A stretch of DNA of 64,000 nucleotides from an uncultured Acidobacteriota bacterium (GTDB lineage Bacteria; Acidobacteriota; Blastocatellia; Pyrinomonadales; Pyrinomonadaceae), in NCBI GenBank assembly GCA_902826795.1, contig CADEGD010000006.1, positions 1 to 64,000 on the forward strand, written 5' to 3'. Below the pieces are notes generated by a model. That model was given only the letters and a program-made list of their open reading frames with translations, was not told where the DNA came from and made no database searches. The translations under genes were made by a program, and so were the position numbers. This document shows positions 25,645 to 34,509 of this stretch, in pieces (the first letter of the stretch is position 1; every line of letters starts with the position of its first letter).

Positions 25645-26745
25645 ATGTTACAGGCTGGGATTGTGGGGTTGCCGAATGTTGGCAAATCGACTTTGTTTAA
25701 TGCTTTGACGGCGCAGGAGGCGGCGTTGGCGGCGAATTATCCGTTTGCGACGATCGAGCCGAACGTGGGCGTGGTGGCGGTGCCGGATGAACGGTTGGCG
25801 GTGCTTGAAACGATTCACAAGGCGCAGAAGGTTGTGCCGGCGACGGTGGAATTTGTGGATATTGCGGGGCTGGTTCGCGGGGCTTCGAAGGGCGAGGGCT
25901 TAGGCAATCAGTTTCTGGCGAACATTCGCGAGACGCATGCGGTGATCCAGGTGGTGAGGTGTTTTGAAGACGAGAATATTATTCACGTGGAAGGTTCGGT
26001 CGACCCGATCCGCGATATCGAGACCATCCAGATCGAGCTTGCGTTGGCCGACTTAGCGTCGATAGAAAAGCGAAAGGACAAGGCCGGCCGCTCGGCGAAG
26101 TCGGGCGATAAGGATGCGAAACGGGAAATGGAGATCATCGAAAAGATCTTGCCCGTGCTGGAAGAAGGCAAGCCGATCCGCGCGGCTGCGTTGACCGATG
26201 ACGAACGTGAGATCGTTAAGAAATGGTTTCTGCTGACCTCGAAGCCGACGATCTATGCGGCGAATGTGGACGAAGGTTCGCTGGCCTCACCTGACGATAA
26301 TCCGCATGTTGCGGCAGTTCGCGCTCATGCGGCGGCGGAGAATTCGGATGTTGTAGTTATATGCGCGAAGCTTGAAGCGGAGTTGGTGGCGTTGGAAGAC
26401 GCGGAACGCGCGGAGTATCTGAAAGACCTCGGCCTGGAATCGAGCGGCGTCGATAAGATGATCAAGGCGGCGTATCACATGCTCGGGCTGATGTCGTTCC
26501 TGACCGCCGGCGAGAAAGAGGTCCGCGCGTGGACAATCCCCATCGGCACCAAGGCCCCGCAGGCCGCCGGCGAGATCCACACCGACATCGAACGCGGCTT
26601 CATCCGCGCGGAGATCATCGGGTTCGACGACCTCGTCGCTTGCGGTTCGCGCAAGGCAGCGAGCGAGAAGGGGTTAGCTCGGCTCGAGGGTAAGGAGTAC
26701 GTGATGCAGGACGGCGACGTGGTGGATTTTAGATTCAATGTTTGA
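25645..26745 (+). CDS. ychF: Redox-regulated ATPase YchF (OLA1 family)
   Basis: The 366-residue protein has the G1 motif GLPNVGKST (8-16), the G3 region FVDIAGLVRGASKGEGLGNQFL, and a C-terminal TGS-like domain (FIRAEIIGFDDL, EGKEYVMQDGDVVDF). Length and motifs match YchF/Ola1 exactly. It is an ATPase bound to ribosomes that affects stress responses and translation start. It is a single gene here; a 194-bp gap upstream separates it from the divergent res gene. Confidence 0.96.
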   Translation: MLQAGIVGLPNVGKSTLFNALTAQEAALAANYPFATIEPNVGVVAVPDERLAVLETIHKAQKVVPATVEFVDIAGLVRGASKGEGLGNQFLANIRETHAVIQVVRCFEDENIIHVEGSVDPIRDIETIQIELALADLASIEKRKDKAGRSAKSGDKDAKREMEIIEKILPVLEEGKPIRAAALTDDEREIVKKWFLLTSKPTIYAANVDEGSLASPDDNPHVAAVRAHAAAENSDVVVICAKLEAELVALEDAERAEYLKDLGLESSGVDKMIKAAYHMLGLMSFLTAGEKEVRAWTIPIGTKAPQAAGEIHTDIERGFIRAEIIGFDDLVACGSRKAASEKGLARLEGKEYVMQDGDVVDFRFNV

Positions 26746-26768
26746 GCTTCGGCAGGTGCCTTCGGAAT

Positions 26769-26796
26769 AAGTGATAAGTTGTAAGTGAAAAGTTTT
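26769..26796. repeat. AAGTGATAAG / GTGAAAAG dispersed repeat
   Basis: This low-complexity string matches, with a few differences, a segment inside the membrane protein gene at 17190-17220. It covers the leader of the thioredoxin gene and creates an upstream in-frame GTG that is not the likely start. Confidence 0.55.
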
Positions 26797-26802
26797 ATCG
26801 AG

Positions 26803-27693
26803 ATGGAAAGATTTTTTATCCTACTAGTGCTGGTCGCGGCGTTCTCGTTTTCCGCGACTGCTCAATCGAAGGTGACGCTGCGCGGGCAGGTCGTTTGTTC
26901 GGTGTGCTGGTTCGAGGCTACGGATCGGAAGGCGACGAAGTATGGCAACGAGGCGGACGTAAAGTGTGCTCTCGATTGCTCAGAGCTCAACATTCCGCAG
27001 GCGTTGGCGGTCGAGGATGAAAAAGGTTTCACGCTCTACACAATGGAGGCGGGAGCGTTCAAACCGACGGGCAAGGATTATCTCGACCTCGTGCCGAAGT
27101 TTGTCGAGGTCGAAGGCACGCTGCGGACCGAGAAGGATAAGAAGTTTATCAAGGTGAACGCGCTGCGCGTTTTGTCGGACGGAATACCGAAGCCGACGCC
27201 GGTTTCAGACACCGCGGAACTCGCGTTGAAAGACCTGACCGGCGCGGCGCAGTCGCTGGCGGCACTCAAAGGACGCGTCGTCGTGCTCAACTTTTGGGCG
27301 ACGTGGTGCGTGCCTTGTCGGAAAGAAATGCCGGACCTTTCGGCGATCCAAAACGACTATGCCGCGCTCGGCGTACAGGTGGTCGGGGCGGCGGGCGACG
27401 ATGCGGCGGACTCGGCAAAGGTGCTGAGCTTCATCCGCGAATACAAGGTGAACTTTCCGGTCTGGATCGGCGCGACAACGGACGACATGAATCGGTTCGG
27501 CCTCGGCGAAGTGCTGCCGGCGACGGCGATAATCGATAAAGAAGGCAAGATCGTTTGGCGCGAGATCGGGATCATCAAGCCCGATGTGCTGCGAAAGGAA
27601 CTCGACAAATTGCTGCTTCCGAAAGTGACGGAAGCGACGAAGATCGCGAAGGCCGAGCGTCGGAAGACGAACGCGTCGCTCGTGCCCGCATGA
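26803..27693 (+). CDS. Secreted thioredoxin-like (TlpA-type) protein with extra N-terminal domain
   Basis: The 296-residue protein begins with a signal peptide (MERFFILLVLVAAFSFSATAQ region). Residues about 25-125 form a small beta domain with cysteines in VVCSVCWFEA and VKCALDCSE, perhaps a metal or redox site. Residues about 140-280 are a thioredoxin fold with W-C169-V-P-C172. TlpA-like proteins reduce disulfides in the periplasm, for example during cytochrome maturation. The ATG at 26803 is favoured over the repeat-derived GTG at 26785. The C-terminal tail is lysine-rich. Confidence 0.82.
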   Translation: MERFFILLVLVAAFSFSATAQSKVTLRGQVVCSVCWFEATDRKATKYGNEADVKCALDCSELNIPQALAVEDEKGFTLYTMEAGAFKPTGKDYLDLVPKFVEVEGTLRTEKDKKFIKVNALRVLSDGIPKPTPVSDTAELALKDLTGAAQSLAALKGRVVVLNFWATWCVPCRKEMPDLSAIQNDYAALGVQVVGAAGDDAADSAKVLSFIREYKVNFPVWIGATTDDMNRFGLGEVLPATAIIDKEGKIVWREIGIIKPDVLRKELDKLLLPKVTEATKIAKAERRKTNASLVPA

Positions 27694-27798
27694 CCTGTCT
27701 GACCGGGCGAAGGCCAGGCTGTCCGGGGGACGGCCGATAACCCAAAAAAGTTTACAGCTGGTATCAGGCTGCTCGCGGGCCAGATCGATAGAGCTGCG

Positions 27799-28248
27799 GT
27801 GCGCGCGACGCTGATCTACCGCTGGCATCCGCGATTTCACGTCGGGCTCGAATACAATCCGAAGGTCGGCGAGGTGCATCCGCTGATCACGTTCATTCCG
27901 GTGACCGAGACGAAGAATCGGCCGGCCGTGATCGTCGGGCTTAGCTCGGACCGCATCGGCACGCCTGAGGGTACGTCAGTTTACGTTACCGCGAGCAAAG
28001 ACCTGCAACACTGGACCGGGCTGCCGATCGCACCGTACGGCGGTGTGGTGTGGGGTTCGTATGAGAAGAAGTTTCGAGCGATCGGCGGACTGAATATCCG
28101 GCTGCCATATCGGATGACGTCGCTGATCCAGTTCGACGGCGTAAAGGTCCACCCGAGCCTGACTTATACGTTTAACGATACGCACGCGTTGACGTTTTTG
28201 ATGATCCGCGGCAACCGGCCGGGCGTGACGTATACATTTTCTTTCTGA
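27799..28248 (+). CDS. Outer-membrane-like protein, start uncertain
   Basis: The frame encodes alternating hydrophobic/polar strands ending YTFSF, with a terminal aromatic residue, as in beta-barrel proteins. Protein-like sequence (about GIRLLAGQIDR) continues upstream without a stop to 27703, but there is no ATG, GTG or TTG there, only the GTG at 27799. Either the 5' end was lost or a frameshift separates it from the ATG at 27690, which overlaps the thioredoxin stop codon. No family was recognised. A truncated gene is quite possible. Confidence 0.45.
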   Translation: MRATLIYRWHPRFHVGLEYNPKVGEVHPLITFIPVTETKNRPAVIVGLSSDRIGTPEGTSVYVTASKDLQHWTGLPIAPYGGVVWGSYEKKFRAIGGLNIRLPYRMTSLIQFDGVKVHPSLTYTFNDTHALTFLMIRGNRPGVTYTFSF

Positions 28249-28253
28249 CTCTT

Positions 28254-28330
28254 GCCCGCTAAATACGCGAAAAAACGCTAAATGAAGAAGGCGGTAGAAC
28301 TTTTAGCATAGTTTAGCGTTTTTCGCGGGC
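28254..28330 (+). terminator. Inverted repeat, possible terminator
   Basis: GCGAAAAAACGCTAAA (28267-28282) pairs with TTTAGCGTTTTTCGC (28312-28326), and GCCCGC (28254-28259) pairs with GCGGGC (28325-28330). It starts a few bases after the stop of the beta-barrel-like gene and ends 54 bp before tRNA-Glu. Such CGCTAAA strings also look like dispersed repeats, so the terminator role is uncertain. Confidence 0.5.
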
Positions 28331-28384
28331 GAAGTGAGTCTTGCAAATGAAGGCTGACTTTGTGAGAATACTGCTTCTAACCTT

Positions 28385-28459
28385 GCCGGGTTCGTCTATC
28401 GGTTAGGACGCGAGATTCTCATTCTCGAAAGACGGGTTCGATTCCCGTACCTGGTACCA
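28385..28459 (+). tRNA. tRNA-Glu (anticodon CTC)
   Basis: The 75-nt gene folds as a cloverleaf: acceptor GCCGGGT with ACCTGGT (two G-U pairs), D arm TCGTCTATCGGTTAGGAC, anticodon stem CGAGA/TCTCG around TTCTCAT, T arm ACGGG-TTCGATT-CCCGT, and encoded CCA. The anticodon CTC reads GAG. D-arm and T-arm features match bacterial tRNA-Glu. Confidence 0.93.
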
Positions 28460-28499
28460 AAATCCCTTTCAATATTTAGTTGCAACTTTTGGCTTGAGC

Positions 28500-29744
28500 T
28501 TAAGCCCTTACTAACGTGCGGGCTTCTGCAAGTCGCAGGCGTTCGAGGAATGCGGCTATTCGTGTGAGCGCGGTTTCGAGGTCGCCGGTTTGCGGGAGGA
28601 AGACCATGCGGAAGTGGTCCGGAGCGGGCCAGTTGAAGCCGGTGCCTTGGACGATGAGGACGCTTTCTTGTTCGAGAAGGTCGCAGGCGAACTGCTGGTC
28701 GTCGGTGACCGGGTAAACTTCCGGATCGAGCCGCGGGAACATATACAACGCGGCCTTTGGTTTGACGACGCTGACGCCGGTGATGTTTTTTAACGATTCA
28801 TAGGCTAGGTTTCGCTGTTCGCACAGACGACCGCCGGGTGCTACGAGTCTTTCGATGCCGTGAAGGCTCCCGTCGAGAGCGGTGGCGATCGCGAGTTGGC
28901 CGGGCGTGTTCGAACACAGCCGCATCGACGCGAGCATGTTCAGCCCGGTGATGTAATCGCCTGCTTGCGAACGGTCGCCGGACACGACCATCCATCCCGC
29001 ACGATATCCGCACGAACGATAATTTTTACTCAGCCCGTTAAAGGTGATGAACAGCACGTCGTCGGCAAGCGATGCGATGCTCGTGTGCTCTTGAGCGTCA
29101 AACAAGGTCTTGTCGTAGATCTCGTCGGCGAAGACGATGAGGCCGTGTTCGCGTGCGATGTCGACGATTTGTTCGAGGTGCTCTTTCGGATAAAGAGCAC
29201 CGGTCGGATTATTCGGATTGATGATGACGATGCCGCGGGTTCTCGGTGTGATCTTGCAGCGAATGTCATCGAGATCGGGCAGCCATTCGTTTGATTCGTC
29301 GCAGATGTAATGAACGGGGCGGCCGCCTGAGAGTGAAACCGCTCCTGTCCACAGCGGATAGTCCGGCGCGGGAACTAGTATCTCGTCGCCCGCATCGAGA
29401 AGTGCGTTGAGCGACATCACGATCAACTCGGACGCGCCGTTGCCGAGATAGATGTCGTCGATATCGACGCCTTTAATTCCTTTCTCGGCGCCGTACCTCG
29501 CGACCGCTTCCCGCGGCCCGACAAGGCCTTTGCTGTCCGTGTATCCGGCGGCGGCGGGAAGGCTACGGATCATCTCCGCGACGATCTCGTCGGGCGGTTC
29601 GAGCCCGAACGCGGCGAGGTTGCCGATGTTGAGTTTGATGATCTCGCGGCCCTCGACCTCAAGCCGCTGGGCCATCTCAAGCACCGGCCCGCGAATGTCA
29701 TACATCACGCCGCGTAGCTTTGACGATTTATTGATGGGGTTCAA
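28500..29744 (-). CDS. alaA: AlaA-like pyridoxal-phosphate aminotransferase
   Basis: The 414-residue protein is a class I aminotransferase: NIGNLAAFGLEPP at the start, LGNGASELI for cofactor contact, NPNNPTGALY, and FADEIYDKTLF before the lysine site FNGLSKNYRSCGYRAGW, where the lysine holds the cofactor. This pattern matches AlaA (glutamate-pyruvate aminotransferase). It makes alanine from pyruvate and glutamate in the cytoplasm. It runs from a tRNA gene toward tRNA-Glu. Confidence 0.9.
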   Translation of the reverse strand: MNPINKSSKLRGVMYDIRGPVLEMAQRLEVEGREIIKLNIGNLAAFGLEPPDEIVAEMIRSLPAAAGYTDSKGLVGPREAVARYGAEKGIKGVDIDDIYLGNGASELIVMSLNALLDAGDEILVPAPDYPLWTGAVSLSGGRPVHYICDESNEWLPDLDDIRCKITPRTRGIVIINPNNPTGALYPKEHLEQIVDIAREHGLIVFADEIYDKTLFDAQEHTSIASLADDVLFITFNGLSKNYRSCGYRAGWMVVSGDRSQAGDYITGLNMLASMRLCSNTPGQLAIATALDGSLHGIERLVAPGGRLCEQRNLAYESLKNITGVSVVKPKAALYMFPRLDPEVYPVTDDQQFACDLLEQESVLIVQGTGFNWPAPDHFRMVFLPQTGDLETALTRIAAFLERLRLAEARTLVRA

Positions 29745-29774
29745 GAACGCTCCAGATCAAGGCAGGAATTAAAG

Positions 29775-29851
29775 TGGTGCCCCCGGCAGGATTCGAACCT
29801 GCAGCCAACAGATTATGAGTCTGCTGCTCTAACCGTTGAGCTACAGGGGCA
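29775..29851 (-). tRNA. tRNA with CAT anticodon (elongator Met or Ile2)
   Basis: On the minus strand the cloverleaf has acceptor TGCCCCT with GGGGGCA, D arm GTAGCTCAACGGTTAGAGC, anticodon stem GCAGA/TCTGT around CTCATAA, T arm GCAGG-TTCGAAT-CCTGC, and CCA. CAT in this loop is used both by elongator tRNA-Met and by tRNA-Ile2, which is changed by TilS to read AUA. The absence of initiator-type GGG/CCC pairs in the anticodon stem rules out initiator Met. Confidence 0.9.
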
Positions 29852-29869
29852 TGAATTTCAGAGTTTAAA

Positions 29870-30256
29870 TTATCGATTATCGCCGTGCAAATCCTCGGTG
29901 CGTTCTACGGATGGAGTTGCCGGCGGCTCGTGGGAGAAAGTCGGTGGCGGCGGAGGCGGCGCGGCGTATGCTTCTTCCTGCGGAATACGATCTAGGAATT
30001 TCAGCATTCCCCACGTGGCGGCAAGAGCGAAGATGATCGCGACGATGTTTATCAGCAGTTCGTAATCTGTGAAAGCGGATTCGGGCCAGCCCATGCCCGC
30101 AACTCCGACTGCGATAAGTACACCGGCCGCGATGCCGACGAGCAACTGCACGCCGATATAGACACCGATTCCGACGAACGCCCAGAGCCATGCGTTGCGG
30201 CCGGTAGCCTTGGCCTTTTGATATGCGAGTACGGCGGCGATGATAGCGAGCAGCAT
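29870..30256 (-). CDS. Small membrane protein with proline-rich cytoplasmic tail
   Basis: The 128-residue product has three hydrophobic segments (about 1-12, 24-52 and 66-84) and a tail with seven prolines in a row, followed by an acidic end. An AGGAGA site lies just before the ATG. No family was recognised. It follows the cupin-like gene by 14 bp and probably shares its transcript. Confidence 0.65.
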   Translation of the reverse strand: MLLAIIAAVLAYQKAKATGRNAWLWAFVGIGVYIGVQLLVGIAAGVLIAVGVAGMGWPESAFTDYELLINIVAIIFALAATWGMLKFLDRIPQEEAYAAPPPPPPTFSHEPPATPSVERTEDLHGDNR

Positions 30257-30270
30257 CCGATTTTCTCCTC

Positions 30271-31563
30271 TTATAGTAGTGCTGAAAGCAGCGGCGAATC
30301 TTTTATTCTATCGATCCGTTCGTTGAGGTCAGCGGCGTTCCCACCCTGGGAACTGATCGTCTCCCCAATCGCCGCCGCGTCTTTTCCATTAAGCATTTCT
30401 TCCAGGATCAGCACGTCGATATCGCCGAAGCCTTCGATGCCGAGGGCGTTGGGCGGTTCGACGCCCACGACGCGGGTGTTGGCTAGGTCGAATACCCAAT
30501 CGAGCGCTTTTTCTTGCGGGTCGGCCTCGGGATAACGCTGCCCGATCAGCTTGTAGATATTTTCGCGGCTGTCGGCGTTTAGGATAACGGCGAGGAAAAA
30601 TCGCAGTGCCGGATCGGTAACGTAATCGCGCCGCTGAACGATCGACATCATCCGCTCTTGCCGCTCCAAAACTTCAAGCAGTTTGTCCGCACGCTCACCG
30701 TGACGCTTCCTGGCGATGGCGAAGAGCGATGCAAACCGGCCGTCGAAATTCTCGACGTTGAACATCTGCTTGACCTTGTCGGTCCTTAGCATCGTCCGCA
30801 GATTTTGGAGGAGCTGAAACGTCTGCTGAATGTCGCTAGCCGCGATCATCTCGCCGATCCGCTCGTCGGCGTCTGGCCGCTTTGCTTTGAGCAACGCGCC
30901 CATCGACTGCACCTTTTTCGTCATCGAGTCTTGCGTGTAGAACGGATCGAGCGCAAGGTGCGGCTTGTAATAGCTATACTGCGGCAGGAACATCGGGCTC
31001 TTGCGAGTTCGCACGACGATCGTTACGGACGGATCGTCGAGATGAAACAGCGAGTGGATGTATTGCCGGCCGGGATTGATCTCTTGCACGTCGCCGACCG
31101 AAAGCAGCTCGCAAACCTTTAGCTCCATTCGGCCAAACTCCATGAAAACGTTCACATAGTCTTCCGAAGTGAAGTTGTACCAGCTGTGGATGCTCGAACC
31201 GGCGAGCACCTGAAAAGCTCCGCTAAAGCCGTGCTGATGCGTCGCCGTCGTACCGGTATACCAAAAATATACATCGACGTAGAACCGCGCTCCCGAATAG
31301 ATGGTGATCGCCGGCTCGCCGAAGTTTGAGTTCGGGTCTTCTTGCCGCGGCAGTTCGGGCTGCGACATCGTCCATGCGAGAACGTCCCACGGCGTTACTT
31401 TCGAAGGCAGATCGTGTTCGATCAGCTTGGCTTTCGCGATCGCGGGAAGCTTGATCTCGTCATAGTCCGCAAGGCTCCAAGCCCTTTCGATGTCGTCGCC
31501 GAGGCGGTTGAAGAGTTCTATATTGGCCAACGGTGCTGCTGTTGTTTGGGCTAATGAACTCAT
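30271..31563 (-). CDS. Conserved protein with cupin-like N-terminal half
   Basis: The 430-residue soluble protein has a segment around 105-200 that reads like a cupin barrel: YFWYTGTTATHQHGFSGAFQ, then SIHSWYNF, a later GDVQEINPGRQYIHSLFHL and VTIVVRT. The histidines and glutamates could hold a metal. Residues 210-430 are helical with no known match. I do not recognise a named family; a metal-dependent dioxygenase or sensor are options, but nothing shows which. It is divergent from the peptide transporter. Confidence 0.6.
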   Translation of the reverse strand: MSSLAQTTAAPLANIELFNRLGDDIERAWSLADYDEIKLPAIAKAKLIEHDLPSKVTPWDVLAWTMSQPELPRQEDPNSNFGEPAITIYSGARFYVDVYFWYTGTTATHQHGFSGAFQVLAGSSIHSWYNFTSEDYVNVFMEFGRMELKVCELLSVGDVQEINPGRQYIHSLFHLDDPSVTIVVRTRKSPMFLPQYSYYKPHLALDPFYTQDSMTKKVQSMGALLKAKRPDADERIGEMIAASDIQQTFQLLQNLRTMLRTDKVKQMFNVENFDGRFASLFAIARKRHGERADKLLEVLERQERMMSIVQRRDYVTDPALRFFLAVILNADSRENIYKLIGQRYPEADPQEKALDWVFDLANTRVVGVEPPNALGIEGFGDIDVLILEEMLNGKDAAAIGETISSQGGNAADLNERIDRIKDSPLLSALL

Positions 31564-31648
31564 AAGTTTGCTTTTCGTGCCTTGCGGAATCTGCTATATT
31601 CTCGTCTAACTCTTCTCGTAAATCCAACTTAGCAAAGGTGAAAACTAA

Positions 31649-33232
31649 ATGAGCGCAACCGTAAACGCACCGCAAGGCGGCTTCTTCGGCCATCCCAAAG
31701 GACTATCGACACTCTTCTTTACAGAGATGTGGGAAAGGTTCTCATTCTACGGCCTGCGGCCGCTGCTGGTGCTGTTCATGGCGGCGGCCGTGATGAACGG
31801 CGGCTGGGGCTGGGACCGCGGCGAAGCGTCAGCGATCGTCGGCATCTATGCCGCGATGGTCTATCTAGCGTCACTGCCCGGCGGATGGATCGCCGACAAA
31901 TGGCTGGGTTTAAGAAAAGCTACGCTTTACGGCGGCTCGTTGATCTCACTCGGGCATATTACGATCGGTGCTTCGTCTTTTACGAGTTCCAAAGTCCCTT
32001 TCTTTCTCGGACTCGTCTTTATCGTTCTCGGCACCGGTTTGCTCAAGCCGAACATTTCCGCAATGGTCGGCGACCTCTATCCAGAGGGCGGATCACGCAA
32101 GGACGCGGGATTTTCCGTCTTTTACATGGGTATCAATCTGGGCGCTTTTATCGGCCAGTTAATCACGGGTTACCTCGGCGAGACGATCGGCTGGCATTGG
32201 GGATTTACCGCAGCCGGAATCGCGATGATCCTCGGCCTCATACAGTTCTATGTGATGGCTCCGAAGACTCTTGGCGATATCGGTCTGGAGCCGACCAAGC
32301 ATCCTGATCCAGCGGTTCAGGCGAGGCAAGTTTCAAACGTCAAGATCGGGACGGCGGTCGGGCTCGTGATTCTGGCTATCGTTTTCGCCCTCGTCGCGAG
32401 CGGAACGATCCCATTCAGCGCCGAGGTCTTCGGTACTTACCTCGCCTATTTCCTCGTCGGAATCGGCTTCGTTTATTTCGCTTACCTTTTGATCTTCGGC
32501 GGGCTTAATTCGGACGAAAAGAAACGCGTTTTAGTGATCGCTGTTCTGTTCGTTTTTGCGGCTATTTTCTGGTCCGCCTTTGAGCAGACACCGACAGCTT
32601 TGAACCTTTTCGCGCAAGATTTTACCGAACGGCAGATGGGCACCTTTCTCATTCCGGCGACGTGGTTTCAATCGGTAAACTCATTCTGGATCATTCTCAT
32701 CGCTCCCGTTATTGCGGCGTTTTGGACGATGCTTGGCAGCAGGAATATCAACCTCTCCAGCCCGGTGAAATTTGCGATCGGACTCGGCTTTGCGGCACTC
32801 GCCTTTGTGGTGATGATCTTCGCCTCGTATATCGTTGTGGGTGAAGGCACGGTCGCAACCAAGGTCTCGCCGCTTTGGTTGGTTACGTTTTACTTGTTCC
32901 TCACGCTTGGCGAACTATTCGTAAGTCCGGTCGGCCTTTCGTCGATGACCACGCTTTCACCCAAGCGCTACGTCGGTCAGATGATGGGAATCTGGTTCCT
33001 CGCATCCTCAGTTGGAAATCTGATCGGCGGACTCGTCGGCGGCGAGGTTGATCCGAATAACTTGTCGGCGATGCCGCGGCTGTTTACGACGACGACGATG
33101 TTCCTCGGCGGTGCGGCACTCGTACTCATTATTCTCTCGGTCCCCATCGCAAAGATGATGGCCGGAAGAAATGCAGCACCCGAATCGGGCGAGACTGACG
33201 CGGAAGTTGCCGTGAAAAGCGAAGTCGAGTAG
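31649..33232 (+). CDS. POT-family proton-coupled oligopeptide transporter
   Basis: The 527-residue protein has about 14 membrane segments and the family signature FTEMWERFSFYGLRPLLVLF at residues about 26-45, in which the ExxERF(S/Y)(F/Y)YG motif handles protons. A second POT motif region, FSVFYMGINLGAFIG, follows. It imports di- and tripeptides with protons, like DtpT. AAAGGTG precedes the ATG. It is a single gene. Confidence 0.93.
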   Translation: MSATVNAPQGGFFGHPKGLSTLFFTEMWERFSFYGLRPLLVLFMAAAVMNGGWGWDRGEASAIVGIYAAMVYLASLPGGWIADKWLGLRKATLYGGSLISLGHITIGASSFTSSKVPFFLGLVFIVLGTGLLKPNISAMVGDLYPEGGSRKDAGFSVFYMGINLGAFIGQLITGYLGETIGWHWGFTAAGIAMILGLIQFYVMAPKTLGDIGLEPTKHPDPAVQARQVSNVKIGTAVGLVILAIVFALVASGTIPFSAEVFGTYLAYFLVGIGFVYFAYLLIFGGLNSDEKKRVLVIAVLFVFAAIFWSAFEQTPTALNLFAQDFTERQMGTFLIPATWFQSVNSFWIILIAPVIAAFWTMLGSRNINLSSPVKFAIGLGFAALAFVVMIFASYIVVGEGTVATKVSPLWLVTFYLFLTLGELFVSPVGLSSMTTLSPKRYVGQMMGIWFLASSVGNLIGGLVGGEVDPNNLSAMPRLFTTTTMFLGGAALVLIILSVPIAKMMAGRNAAPESGETDAEVAVKSEVE

Positions 33233-33536
33233 CTAACGCGATTCGAGTGGAACGAGGACAAAAATGGCGAGAATATCCGTACGCACGATCTTGAGGCACT
33301 AAGCGAAGACACAAACTCACAATGAGAGATACGCGACTCTCGCTCACGCAAGTTATTAGAATGCTTGCCTTTAATAGTGAATGGGTTTACTATAAGCGCG
33401 TTCCGGGTTTTACACTTCGTGCCGTTTAGTTCCGACGCGGGTCGTACTGCGACGCATGTGGGGGCGTCGTCGCCGTAGTCATAGTTCGAATTTGTCCCTT
33501 CGCAATTATTTTCAGAATCGATCGGAGGTGATCTAA
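33233..33536. other. 304-bp intergenic region with a weak promoter candidate
   Basis: No gene is seen. TTGCCT (33365-33370) and TACTAT (33388-33393), 17 bp apart, could be the promoter of the next small gene. A CGACGC/GCGTCG hairpin (33450-33469) lies in the presumed leader. The leader ends in an exceptionally strong ribosome site at 33524-33533. Confidence 0.4.
33524..33533 (+). promoter_or_regulatory. Extended Shine-Dalgarno site
   Basis: GGAGGTGATC is a 10-base perfect complement to the usual 3' end of bacterial 16S rRNA. It is followed by TAA and then the ATG at 33537. Very high translation of the small membrane protein is expected. Confidence 0.8.
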
Positions 33537-33722
33537 ATGTTTGGACTTCTAGCTTTCGTCTCTCTTCTGTTGACCGTCTTTTGCATCTATACCTATATCA
33601 GCAGTGCGAACGTGCTCGCACTCGTCGGTGCTATCGTCTTCCTCATCGCCACCGTCGGCCTCGGCGGCGTGTTCCTTTCAGGCCGGGTGAATAAGAAAGA
33701 AGACATCCACATCACCGAATAA
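33537..33722 (+). CDS. Small two-segment membrane protein, probably highly expressed
   Basis: The 61-residue product has two hydrophobic segments (about 1-20 and 24-46), a glycine-rich second one, and a charged tail (GRVNKKEDIHITE). No family was recognised. The strong ribosome site, the long leader and the isolated position support it being real and abundant. Confidence 0.65.
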   Translation: MFGLLAFVSLLLTVFCIYTYISSANVLALVGAIVFLIATVGLGGVFLSGRVNKKEDIHITE

Positions 33723-33851
33723 GGAACGGTAACATCCAATGCGGGTGCCGTGGCTATTGACAGCTTCGGGCGCCCGTTTTTGCGCGTGCGAGATAGGCTT
33801 CGAATGTTGACAAAAATGTAAGGATTGCTAAAATTAAGGTTTGGTTTAGCT

Positions 33852-34421
33852 ATGCCGAAGATCGCTGACATACAGGAAACTCCGAACCCGAACGCGGTGA
33901 AGTTCATTTTGAAGGAACCCGTGTCGGCGGGCACGTCGCATCAGTTTCCGGATGCGGAAGCGGCGAAGGACGATCCGATGGTGAAGGCTTTGTTCGATCT
34001 GGGCGAGGTCGTCTCCGTGTTCTACATGGACAAGATGATAACGGTTGAGAAGACGGACGACGCCGAATGGGACGAGATCTTGCCGCTTATGGCTGTCCCG
34101 ATCCGTGAGGCTGAGGCCGTTAAGTCTCTTAATGGCAACGGTTCGGCGGCATCTGCGGTCGGCGGCGCCATCTCGGCCGCGGCCAATAGCGACGATCCGG
34201 TAATTCGCGAGATCGACGCGCTTCTCGACGAGCGCATTCGCCCTTATCTCGCCTCGGACGGCGGTTGGCTTGAGATCATGGGATTGAACGAAAAGACCCT
34301 CCAGATCCGCTATCAGGGAGCCTGCGGCAGTTGCCCAAGCTCGCTTACCGGCACGCTGATGGCAATCGAGAACATGATCAAAGAAGAGATCGACCCCGAT
34401 ATCGAAGTCGTCGCGATCTAG
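33852..34421 (+). CDS. Nfu-type iron-sulfur cluster carrier protein
   Basis: The 189-residue protein has the N-terminal Nfu_N domain ([33 protein letters not shown]) and a C-terminal NifU-like domain with the cluster ligands C158-G-S-C161 in [11 protein letters not shown]. The linker is rich in G/S/A. It receives 4Fe-4S clusters and passes them to apo-proteins, so it serves the same process as the suf genes at 49-64 kb. The ATG at 33852 is used rather than the upstream TTG. Confidence 0.9.
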   Translation: MPKIADIQETPNPNAVKFILKEPVSAGTSHQFPDAEAAKDDPMVKALFDLGEVVSVFYMDKMITVEKTDDAEWDEILPLMAVPIREAEAVKSLNGNGSAASAVGGAISAAANSDDPVIREIDALLDERIRPYLASDGGWLEIMGLNEKTLQIRYQGACGSCPSSLTGTLMAIENMIKEEIDPDIEVVAI

Positions 34422-34509
34422 TCTTCTCGCCTCCAAGCATCCTTTTGTGTTTTCCTTCGCGTTCTTCGTGTTAACCCTAATTCAAACACAAATTCGGTAA
34501 GACCCTTTG

